The notes below the pieces were generated by a model that did no database searches, was not told the DNA's origin, and saw nothing but the letters and a program-made list of their open reading frames with translations. This document shows, piece after piece, positions 1-7,424 of a DNA stretch of 64,000 nt (positions are counted from its first letter, which is position 1; every line of letters begins with the position of its first letter). The stretch is from Chryseobacterium balustinum (GTDB lineage: Bacteria; Bacteroidota; Bacteroidia; Flavobacteriales; Weeksellaceae). The stretch covers positions 1-64,000 of the forward strand of contig NZ_FUZE01000009.1 of NCBI RefSeq assembly GCF_900168205.1, read 5' to 3'. Both the position numbers and the translations under genes were made by a program.

Positions 1-42
1 TTGCTTATGAGTTCCAGATTTTAGTTCTTTTTTTTTGCAACT

Positions 43-324
43 CTAAATTGCTAATTTTCTGGAAACTCTTTTTCTAAATAAGTTTAAACAAGTTCGTACT
101 TTAAAATCCTCATATCCAAAAGATTGAATTTCAAATATCTCTTCACTTTTCTCTAAAGTTATTTCTCCGTTTTCTTCTGTATTTTTGTAGTAATGTTTGT
201 CTTTAAAAGTCAGTTTTGCATAAGAAATTGGCTTTTGACTTTCTGCATCTAAAATTTTGATTCGGTTTTGAGAAAAGGCAGTAATACTTAGAATAAAAAG
301 GGTTACAGCTAAAAATTTGGTCAT
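43..324 (-). CDS. Small secreted protein with the start of a carboxypeptidase-regulatory-like domain
   Basis: A 93-residue protein with a clear signal peptide (residues 1-18, ending in AFSQ). The mature part, with ILDAESQKPISYAKLTF and later IQSFGYEDF, resembles the first strands of CarboxypepD_reg-like (CNA-B-like) domains common at the start of flavobacterial surface proteins. Such domains normally run to about 85 residues and are followed by more protein. Here the C-terminus (after FKVRT) becomes basic and does not resemble the fold. The frame stays open past the stop to the window edge, so the gene may be broken. Family resemblance is visible; function is not known. Confidence 0.5.
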   Translation of the reverse strand: MTKFLAVTLFILSITAFSQNRIKILDAESQKPISYAKLTFKDKHYYKNTEENGEITLEKSEEIFEIQSFGYEDFKVRTCLNLFRKRVSRKLAI

Positions 325-440
325 TGTTTTTATTTTGAATGTTTAACGCTTTTTCCTGAGTTTTATTGAATAAGTAAGAGAAAATGTCTCTTAAGATAGA
401 TTTATTTTGAATAAAACAAAATTAAAAATTATTGCTAGTA

Positions 441-473
441 AAAATAAAAAAACCTCCACAAAATGCAGAGGTT
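441..473 (-). terminator. Intrinsic terminator of the DUF4349 lipoprotein gene
   Basis: Read on the minus strand, AACCTC and GAGGTT (468-473 and 451-456) form a stem with an 11-nt loop, followed directly by a run of T. It lies about 45 nt beyond the stop codon of the gene ending at 519. Confidence 0.75.
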
Positions 474-518
474 CAATACTATTTATATAAATAACCAAAA
501 AAGGTTAGGATGCCACAT

Positions 519-1430
519 TTATTCTTTATCTACTTGAATTGGTTTCTTATTAGATTTATTTTTTCGATAAAAGTAAAATAATACACCTCCAATTAATAGA
601 ATCGGCCAAATTACAATGAGCCCAATCACAATTCTCTGAATTAAATAATATCCTTCAACAAAAGCATTTTTTGCACTGTAAAAGAAATCGAATTTATATT
701 TATTATCAATGTTTTCTGAATTGGTAATAGCAATTTCTGCAATTCTAACTTTGGGTTCTTTAATGTAAATATCAATGGTACTGTATTTCAGATTGTCGGT
801 AACATCAAGATTTGCGAGTTGCTGTTGGTTTTCTTCAGACATATTTTCATCACTCATTTTTACTTTATCTTTTGTAGTTTTGAGTTCCGAAATATTCTCG
901 CTGGTTTTTTTGATTCTTTTGCCTTCCATTTCAGCGTATTTAATGCTTGAAGTCACATCTTCAGCATTGATAATTCTAGAATTCAGGAAGAGTTTTTTAT
1001 CATTGATTAAAGTTAAAAGCTCACCCAGTTTTGAGGTGGGTACTCTTACCTGCATCGTGTTTTCGGTCTGATATTTTTTTATAAGCATTGCATTTTCGTC
1101 GGAAGTATTATAGGTGTCTTCTGAAATTACTCTGCTTTGTAGATTACTGTGAGTGATAAATCCGCCAAGTTCCTGCACCGATTTTTCGATAGAAATGGTT
1201 GTACCGTAAACTTCCTTCACTTCCATATTTACATTCGCCGTTTTGATGAATTGCTTGTCTTTCACAGACATTGTTGCTACCGATGAAACGCTATCGGAAA
1301 TTTCTACTGTAGCGGAATCTGCAGCTGTTGACATTTCATAATCGCTTACGGTTGCTTCGCCTTTTTTACAGGAATAAATTCCTAATAAAAGTGCTGTTGC
1401 GATGGTTAATCTGATGTGCGTTGTTTTCAT
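519..1430 (-). CDS. DUF4349 domain lipoprotein
   Basis: A 303-residue protein with a lipoprotein signal (hydrophobic stretch, then IYSC; predicted lipidated Cys near residue 21). The long central part (about 60-245) fits DUF4349: predicted strands with ANVNMEVKEV and TMQVRVPTSKLGELL, then a Lys/Glu-rich helical segment likely to form a coiled coil. A transmembrane helix follows near 265-288 (IVIGLIVIWPILLIGGVLFY), then a basic tail. Both a lipid anchor and a C-terminal helix would pin it to the membrane. DUF4349 proteins are widespread and have no assigned function. It stands alone, with its own terminator. Confidence 0.8.
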   Translation of the reverse strand: MKTTHIRLTIATALLLGIYSCKKGEATVSDYEMSTAADSATVEISDSVSSVATMSVKDKQFIKTANVNMEVKEVYGTTISIEKSVQELGGFITHSNLQSRVISEDTYNTSDENAMLIKKYQTENTMQVRVPTSKLGELLTLINDKKLFLNSRIINAEDVTSSIKYAEMEGKRIKKTSENISELKTTKDKVKMSDENMSEENQQQLANLDVTDNLKYSTIDIYIKEPKVRIAEIAITNSENIDNKYKFDFFYSAKNAFVEGYYLIQRIVIGLIVIWPILLIGGVLFYFYRKNKSNKKPIQVDKE

Positions 1431-1632
1431 GATATTTATTTTTAATGTTTTGCTTAATCCAAAGTTCCAGCAGAATCGTTTGTAATGTTTGAATATTGCA
1501 GGTAAATATTTTGTAAATAATTATTTGAATTTAAAATATTGAATTTCAGATTTTTGTAAAAGAACTAAAGCTGCTTAGATGGTGTTTCGGATTGATTTTT
1601 GCTGATGTTTTACAAATTAAATCTCAAATAAT

Positions 1633-2991
1633 ATGTCTAAAACTTTTTCCAAAATCAGAAACGCTATAGAATTATTCAGATCAATAGATTTTGATCAGCT
1701 AAGTGCCATTTCTCAAAAGGTAGATTTGCCAAAACTGATGCAGAGTTTTTCAAAATTAGATGATAAACAACTGAAAGGATTGTCGAAAATGCTTGATCCC
1801 AACAAAAAGAAAAAGGAACTTCCGCCTATTGATGGTGATTTCTACGATATTTATCACACGTTGACACCGGAGCAAAGAGAAGTACAGCTGAAAGTAAGAG
1901 CGTTTATGGAAAAAGAAGTAAAACCTTTGGTGAATCATTATTGGTTGAGAGACGAGTTTCCACATGAACTGATTTCGAAATTCCAAAAACTTGATATTTG
2001 CGGGGTCACTTATGAAGGTTATGGTTGCAAAGGAATGCCTTTTTTGATGGAAGGAGTTATTGCAATGGAAATGGCACGAATTGATGCTTCAATCGCTACT
2101 TTTTTTGGTGTACAATCAGGTTTGGCAATGGGTTCTATTTATATCTGCGGTTCGGAAGAGCAAAAACAAAAATGGCTTCCTCAAATGCAGAAGTTTGAGA
2201 AAATTGGCGCATTTGGTTTGACCGAGCCTGAAGTGGGTTCTGGAGCAGCAGGAGGTTTGACGGCTACCTGCAAAAAAACTCCGGAAGGTTGGATTTTAAA
2301 CGGTGAAAAAAAATGGATCGGAAATGCCACTTTTGCGGACGTCATTATTATTTGGGCAAGAGATCTTGATGATGGCGAAGTAAAAGGTTTTATTGTTGAA
2401 AAAGATAATCCCGGATTTTCAGTTGAAAAAATTAAAGGAAAAATGGCGCTTCGAATTGTTCAGAATGGGTTGATCACTTTGAAAGATTGTTTAATCACAG
2501 AAGAAAACAGACTTCAAAATGCCAATTCATTTAAAGACACAGCAAAAGTTCTCAGAATGACAAGAGCCGGAGTTGCCTGGATGGCGACAGGTTGTGCAAG
2601 AGGAGCCTATGAAAGTGCTTTAGCTTACACAAGAACACGGGAACAGTTTGGAAAACCGATTGCTTCATTTCAAATGATTCAAGGGCATTTGGTAGAAATG
2701 TTATCGAATTTGACGGCGATGCAAACCCTGGTTTTCAGACTTTCTGAAATGCAGGACGAAGGAATTCTAAAAGATGAACACGCTTCTTTAGCCAAAGTTT
2801 TCTGTACAATGCGTACAAGAGATGTTGTTTCCAGAGCACGGGAAGTGATGGGCGGAAACGGAATTCTGCTCGAATATGATGTGGCAAGATTTGTTGCTGA
2901 CGCCGAAGCGATTTATTCTTATGAAGGAACAAAAGAAATCAATTCGCTGATTGTTGGTAGGTCGATTACAGGTTTTAGCGCATTTGTATAA
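1633..2991 (+). CDS. Acyl-CoA dehydrogenase, glutaryl-CoA dehydrogenase-like
   Basis: A 452-residue FAD-dependent acyl-CoA dehydrogenase. Seen: the FAD/substrate motif GAFGLTEPEVGSGA, the middle-domain segment NGEKKWIGNATFADV, RTREQFGKPIASFQMIQ, and the C-terminal YEGTKEIN with the expected catalytic Glu near residue 431. The ending IVGRSITG is typical of the glutaryl-CoA dehydrogenase branch. This suggests oxidation, possibly with decarboxylation, of a short dicarboxylic acyl-CoA from amino-acid breakdown. The first 60 residues are an extra Lys-rich helical extension (FSKIRNAIELF to LDPNKKKKELPP) not found in the core fold. It is a single gene with no electron-transfer partners nearby. The family is secure; the substrate is inferred. 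Confidence 0.85.
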   Translation: MSKTFSKIRNAIELFRSIDFDQLSAISQKVDLPKLMQSFSKLDDKQLKGLSKMLDPNKKKKELPPIDGDFYDIYHTLTPEQREVQLKVRAFMEKEVKPLVNHYWLRDEFPHELISKFQKLDICGVTYEGYGCKGMPFLMEGVIAMEMARIDASIATFFGVQSGLAMGSIYICGSEEQKQKWLPQMQKFEKIGAFGLTEPEVGSGAAGGLTATCKKTPEGWILNGEKKWIGNATFADVIIIWARDLDDGEVKGFIVEKDNPGFSVEKIKGKMALRIVQNGLITLKDCLITEENRLQNANSFKDTAKVLRMTRAGVAWMATGCARGAYESALAYTRTREQFGKPIASFQMIQGHLVEMLSNLTAMQTLVFRLSEMQDEGILKDEHASLAKVFCTMRTRDVVSRAREVMGGNGILLEYDVARFVADAEAIYSYEGTKEINSLIVGRSITGFSAFV

Positions 2992-2999
2992 TTAATGTG

Positions 3000-3074
3000 A
3001 ATGGTCAATTGTCAATTCGCTTTGCTTGTCAATTTTAAAATTCACTTGCGAAGCAATATTCACAATTGACCATT
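3000..3074. repeat. Imperfect intergenic palindrome between converging genes
   Basis: Outer arms AATGGTCAATTGT (3000-3012) and ACAATTGACCATT (3062-3074) are perfectly complementary. Inside, TTGCTT (3022-3027) can pair with AAGCAA (3051-3056), and AATTTTAAAATT (3031-3042) is itself a palindrome. It lies between the converging ACAD and doxX genes, so it could stop transcription from either side, although there is no strong T run. It may also be a member of a dispersed flavobacterial intergenic repeat. Confidence 0.6.
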
Positions 3075-3081
3075 GACTTTT

Positions 3082-3459
3082 TTATTTCAGCAAAGCTCTA
3101 TATTTTTCTTTATTATCAATAATCATCCAAAGATTAATTAAGAATAAAACGCCGGCTATTGACATTCCCATTGTTGATTTATCCATCGTGAAAACATGAA
3201 TCACAATTCCTACCATTACGGGTAAAATGACAATGGCGCCCAAAGCTCTTGTTTTGGGAAAGATAAATAATAAGCCGCCGATAATTTCTACAGTTCCCAC
3301 TAATGGTATCAACCAAAAGATTTTATCAAATGCGGCAAAAAGTTCCATTTGCTCGGGAGTGGGTTTTTCCATGGGCATGTAATTGAAAAACTTGTTTAAT
3401 CCTGCATTGATAAACATTAATCCGAAAAGAAGACTGATAATAAGTTTAATAATTTTCAT
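3082..3459 (-). CDS. DoxX family membrane protein
   Basis: A 125-residue protein with four hydrophobic segments. The first helix ends in GLMFINAGLNKFFNY, followed by LIPLVGTVEIIGGLLFI, the pattern of DoxX/DoxD-type small membrane proteins in Bacteroidota. It would sit in the inner membrane. Family members have been linked to quinone-type redox reactions and to thiosulfate oxidation, but no catalytic residue can be pointed to here. It is a single gene, converging on the acyl-CoA dehydrogenase across a palindrome. Confidence 0.75.
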   Translation of the reverse strand: MKIIKLIISLLFGLMFINAGLNKFFNYMPMEKPTPEQMELFAAFDKIFWLIPLVGTVEIIGGLLFIFPKTRALGAIVILPVMVGIVIHVFTMDKSTMGMSIAGVLFLINLWMIIDNKEKYRALLK

Positions 3460-3569
3460 GAGGTGATTTTTTATTAAAATTAAATAAAATTCTATTTCGT
3501 TGTGAAAAAATCAATGAAAATTTAGTTTTATAGAAAATGGTTCAGTAATTATTACCAATTACTCATATC

Positions 3570-4682
3570 CTAATCCATTTCTTTTAAAGTAATATTCTTA
3601 GAAATTTTGTAGGATTTTTTCTTTTTATGAGGTTTTTCTTCCTCACCCAGTAATTTTCCCCAAGGTTTTAAACCGTCTACTCTTTCAAAAATAATTTTAA
3701 TGATCGCAATCGCAGGAATGCAAAGAAACATTCCTGAAATTCCCCAAAGGTGTTCGCCTAAAAGAATTCCAATGAAAGAAAATAGTGCGTTGATTTTTAC
3801 TTTTGAACCTACCACAAAAGGCAGTACAATATTTCCGTCGATAGCATGAACGATAACATAGCCAATTGCTACATATACGCAGGTAGAAACTGTGCCTGTT
3901 GCAAATGCAATAAAACAAGAAATCAATAACGAAATAGCAATTCCGATATAAGGAATCACATTTAATAATCCCGTCAATACACCCAGTAAAATTGCATATT
4001 TTACTCCTAAAATGGTAAGAACTATCGTGGCAAGTACAGAAACAATAATTACCTGAAGACAAAGCCCTATAATGTATCTTTTGGTCATGATTCTTACTTC
4101 TGAAACCACTTCCTGCACGCTCGCTTTATGTTTTTCGTTGAACACATTGACGATGAAATTATTTAAAATTCTTCTGTAATTTAATATGAAAACAAAAAAC
4201 AAAATGAAGAATGCCAAAAATCCTAAACTTGTAGAGAATACGCCAAAAGTAAATCCTAAAATTATTCCCGAAGAAGATAAAAGTTTGTTTAAGCCTTGAT
4301 CCAAATAGTCGAGTTGCTCATGAATTTTTACATTAAAGGTCTGTGATACCCAGGTTTGCAGATTATGAAAAACCAAATTAAACTGTTTGCTTAGATGTGG
4401 AAGGTCTTTGCTGAAACTTGATAGTTGTGATCCGAAGAAGTAAAACATTCCCGTAAGAATAATGAGCATGATCATGACCGAGACGATGGTAGAAACGGAT
4501 CTTGGAAATCTTAATTTTCGCTCCATAAAATTAGCCATCGGTAAAAAAAGCATGGCCATTAAAAATGCCAAAAAAAACGGAGCCAAAATACTCTGTCCTA
4601 ATTTGATAAGGTAACCGATTCCGATAATAGAAACCACTGCTAATGCAAGTTTCAGGAGAAATGGAAGTTTGATAAAATTCAT
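3570..4682 (-). CDS. AI-2E family transporter (PerM/YhhT-like)
   Basis: A 370-residue polytopic inner-membrane protein with about eight hydrophobic segments. Segments typical of the AI-2E transporter (PF01594) family are visible: LAPFFLAFLMAMLFLPMANF near the start, and GLLNVIPYIGIAISLL and GDRV-type loop regions in the second half. The C-terminus is cytoplasmic and very Lys-rich. Proposed family roles include autoinducer or small-molecule export and Na+/H+ exchange; none can be chosen from sequence. It lies downstream of lon on the same strand but is separated from it by a terminator, so it is probably transcribed alone or by read-through. Confidence 0.8.
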   Translation of the reverse strand: MNFIKLPFLLKLALAVVSIIGIGYLIKLGQSILAPFFLAFLMAMLFLPMANFMERKLRFPRSVSTIVSVMIMLIILTGMFYFFGSQLSSFSKDLPHLSKQFNLVFHNLQTWVSQTFNVKIHEQLDYLDQGLNKLLSSSGIILGFTFGVFSTSLGFLAFFILFFVFILNYRRILNNFIVNVFNEKHKASVQEVVSEVRIMTKRYIIGLCLQVIIVSVLATIVLTILGVKYAILLGVLTGLLNVIPYIGIAISLLISCFIAFATGTVSTCVYVAIGYVIVHAIDGNIVLPFVVGSKVKINALFSFIGILLGEHLWGISGMFLCIPAIAIIKIIFERVDGLKPWGKLLGEEEKPHKKKKSYKISKNITLKEMD

Positions 4683-4710
4683 AATTAAAAATCTGCCGTA
4701 TAAAAATAAT

Positions 4711-4738
4711 AAAACCCCACCGTTTTCAGGTGAGGTTT
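4711..4738 (-). terminator. Intrinsic terminator of lon
   Basis: On the minus strand AAACCTCACC (4738-4729) pairs with GGTGGGGTTT (4721-4712), with one G-U pair and a 7-nt loop, and a T-rich tail follows. It lies 20 nt after the lon stop. Confidence 0.8.
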
Positions 4739-4757
4739 TATGTTTATTATTGAATAT

Positions 4758-7166
4758 TTATTTTTCGATGGCCAGTTCCAGTACTTCTTTCATCCAGCTT
4801 ACGTAGTTTACTTTCAGGTTTTTCAGGTAATCCTGTTTTATTTCTTCTACGTCTTTTCTATTGGCTTCACAAAGAATTACTTCTTTTATTCCTGCTCTTG
4901 TTGCAGCTAATAGTTTTTCTTTAATTCCGCCTACAGGAAGTACTTTTCCACGTAAAGTAATTTCACCGGTCATTGCAAGATGAGGTTTTACTTTTTTGTT
5001 TTTGAACGAAGAAACCATAGAGGTCAGCATTGCAATTCCAGCAGAAGGTCCGTCTTTTGGTGTGGCTCCTTCAGGAACGTGAACGTGGATGTTTTTCTTT
5101 TCCAGATCGTCTTCGCTGATTCCCAGATCTTCATGTTTGGCCTTAATGTATTCCAATGCAATGGTTGCCGATTCTTTCATTACCGTTCCCAGATTTCCGG
5201 TCATGGTAAGATTTCCTTTTCCGTTGCTGGTAATACTTTCGATAAATAAAATGTCTCCACCTACGCTTGTCCAAGCTAATCCGGTTACTACTCCAGGAAC
5301 ATCAGTTAATTCAGATAAACTTTTCGGTCTTGGAACGCCTAAAATCTCATCAACTTTGTCAACGGTAATTTTAGCATCATATTCTCTTACTAAAGCCGTT
5401 TGCAAAGCAACCCAACGTGCGATGGCAGCAATCCTTTTTTCTAAAGTTCTTACGCCACTTTCTGAAGTATGTGCTTCGATGATATGTTTAAGCTCAGGAT
5501 TTCCAAGTTTGAAAGATTTTGCTGTCAAACCGTTTTCTTCCTGTTGTTTTTTAATTAAATGTCTTTTGGCAATTTCAATTTTCTCCTCTAAAGTATAACC
5601 TGCGATCTGAATGATCTCCATTCTGTCTAAAAGCGGAGTTTGAATCGTTGAAAGCGAGTTTGCTGTTGCCAGAAACATTACTTTAGACAAATCATAACCC
5701 ATTTCTAAGAAGTTATCGTAGAAAGAACTGTTTTGTTCAGGATCAAGAACTTCAAGCAATGCCGAACTCGGATCACCGTGCATTCCTTTTCCTACTTTGT
5801 CGATTTCATCTAAAACAATTACAGGATTAGAAGTGCCTGATTTTTTAATAGACTGAAGAATTCTTCCGGCCATTGCGCCAATATAGGTTTTTCGGTGTCC
5901 GCGGATTTCGCTTTCGTCATGAAGTCCACCTAAAGAAACACGTACGTATTTTCTTCCCAAAGCATCGGCAACAGATTTTCCAAGAGAAGTTTTACCAACT
6001 CCGGGAGGGCCTACCAATAATAAAATTGGAGATTTCATGTTATTTTTCAATTTTAAAACAGCCATGTGTTCTAAAATCCTTTTCTTAATATCTTCTAAAC
6101 CAAAATGAGCTTTATCTAAAACTTTTTCTGCCTTTTCAATATCAAAAGTATCTTTTGTGAAGGTTTCCCAAGGTAGATCTGTAAAGAAATCCAGATAGTT
6201 TCTCTGAACATTATAATCCGGAGAATTTGGGTTTTGTCTCTGTAGTCGGCCTATTTCCTTTTGAAAATGTTCTTCAACTTCTGGTTTCCAGTTTTTATCT
6301 TGTCCTTTTTTTAGTAAATCTTCAATATCGCTTTCCGGACCGCCTCCCAATTCATCCTGAATAGTTCTGATTTGTTGATTCAGGAAATATTCTCTCTGCT
6401 GTTTGTCTAAATCTTTAGAAGTTTTTTGATGAATTTGATTTCTCAATTCCAATTTGCGGAAATCCTCGTGCATCATTTCGTAGCACTTTTTGGCTCTTTC
6501 CATCAGGTTTTTTTCTTCCAGAAGCTTTTGTTTCTCCAAATAAGGAAAATTGGCATTTGTGCTCACAAAATTCAGCAAATCTTCATTATTGCTGATGTTT
6601 TTTATGGCAAAATTGGCAGCATTCGGAATATTGGGATCAAGCTCAATAATTTTTAGAGCTAAATCTTTGATATTTTCTAATAATGCTTCATATTCCTCTT
6701 TGTTTTTAGCCTTCGTATCTTTTAATTTAGATATTTCAGCTTTAAAATAAGGTTGAGATTCTACGATTTTTTTAACTTTAAATCGGTGGAATCCTTTTGT
6801 GATAGCGGTGATGTTTCCTTCAGGAAGTTTAATGATCTTAATGATTTTCGCTAAAGTGCCTGTGTGATAAAGATCTTTTTCGGTAGGTTGTTCAACGTCA
6901 GAGCTTTTCTGACTTACAATTCCGATGTAATCACCATTTTGTTGAGCTTCTTCAAGCAGTTGTATTGATGTCTTTCTTCCTGCAGTAATAGGAATTACTA
7001 CATTCGGGAACATGACCATGTTTCTTACCGGAAGTATTGGGAAAATATTTTGCTCAGAGCTTTTTTCATTATCCATATCCAGGTCAGAAAGGTTGATTTC
7101 TTCGGCTACAATATTAAAACCATCGCCAAGAATATCATCAAAATTTATATCTTCAAATTCTGTCAT
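4758..7166 (-). CDS. lon: ATP-dependent protease Lon
   Basis: An 802-residue LonA protease, near the usual 780-820. Domains in order: LON substrate-binding N-domain (about 40-240, beginning FPILPVRNMVMFPNVVIPI), helical linker, AAA+ module with Walker A GPPGVGKTSL (about 387-396) and Walker B VIVLDEIDK, then the protease domain. The catalytic Ser is in KDGPSAGIAM (about S708) and the Lys in GGIKEK (about K751), 43 residues apart as in E. coli Lon. It degrades misfolded and regulatory proteins in the cytoplasm. It is divergent from the ppiD-like gene, so two quality-control genes share one 258-nt control region. A perfect palindrome just before the start codon may regulate it. Confidence 0.97.
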   Translation of the reverse strand: MTEFEDINFDDILGDGFNIVAEEINLSDLDMDNEKSSEQNIFPILPVRNMVMFPNVVIPITAGRKTSIQLLEEAQQNGDYIGIVSQKSSDVEQPTEKDLYHTGTLAKIIKIIKLPEGNITAITKGFHRFKVKKIVESQPYFKAEISKLKDTKAKNKEEYEALLENIKDLALKIIELDPNIPNAANFAIKNISNNEDLLNFVSTNANFPYLEKQKLLEEKNLMERAKKCYEMMHEDFRKLELRNQIHQKTSKDLDKQQREYFLNQQIRTIQDELGGGPESDIEDLLKKGQDKNWKPEVEEHFQKEIGRLQRQNPNSPDYNVQRNYLDFFTDLPWETFTKDTFDIEKAEKVLDKAHFGLEDIKKRILEHMAVLKLKNNMKSPILLLVGPPGVGKTSLGKSVADALGRKYVRVSLGGLHDESEIRGHRKTYIGAMAGRILQSIKKSGTSNPVIVLDEIDKVGKGMHGDPSSALLEVLDPEQNSSFYDNFLEMGYDLSKVMFLATANSLSTIQTPLLDRMEIIQIAGYTLEEKIEIAKRHLIKKQQEENGLTAKSFKLGNPELKHIIEAHTSESGVRTLEKRIAAIARWVALQTALVREYDAKITVDKVDEILGVPRPKSLSELTDVPGVVTGLAWTSVGGDILFIESITSNGKGNLTMTGNLGTVMKESATIALEYIKAKHEDLGISEDDLEKKNIHVHVPEGATPKDGPSAGIAMLTSMVSSFKNKKVKPHLAMTGEITLRGKVLPVGGIKEKLLAATRAGIKEVILCEANRKDVEEIKQDYLKNLKVNYVSWMKEVLELAIEK

Positions 7167-7175
7167 AATAAATCG

Positions 7176-7192
7176 AATGACAAATTGTCATT
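7176..7192. promoter_or_regulatory. Perfect 17-nt palindrome in the lon leader
   Basis: AATGACAAATTGTCATT is an 8-1-8 perfect inverted repeat whose near edge is 9 nt from the lon start codon. It could be an operator, or as RNA a small hairpin beside the start. Its half-sites (TGACA/TGTCA) resemble those at the cbb3 locus but the spacing is one base longer. Confidence 0.5.
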
Positions 7193-7424
7193 TTCAGTTT
7201 AAGTCGTTACAATGATATTTCACAATTTGCTTAAGGAAAGCAATATGTGTGAACTGTATATTAAATTGACAATATTAATGCCATTTGTTAATCATCAAAA
7301 AATACGGTCAAAATTTCCATTTTAACAGTATTTGAATTTTAAAAATTAAAAACACCACTTATATTTCTGTAATTTCTTAAAAATGTGTATTTTCGCACAC
7401 TGATATAAAAACTATATTTATAAA

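Noticed and set aside
775..1071. 98-codon plus-strand open frame across the DUF4349 gene
   Set aside because: It is the complement of a well-supported lipoprotein gene and has no start context or family features. The same applies to other shadow frames over lon, acn, acnB and ccoNO.
7176..7192. lon palindrome as a Crp/Fnr site
   Set aside because: The half-sites resemble the oxidase-locus sites but spacing is TGA-N7-TCA, not N6, so it is kept as a separate candidate.
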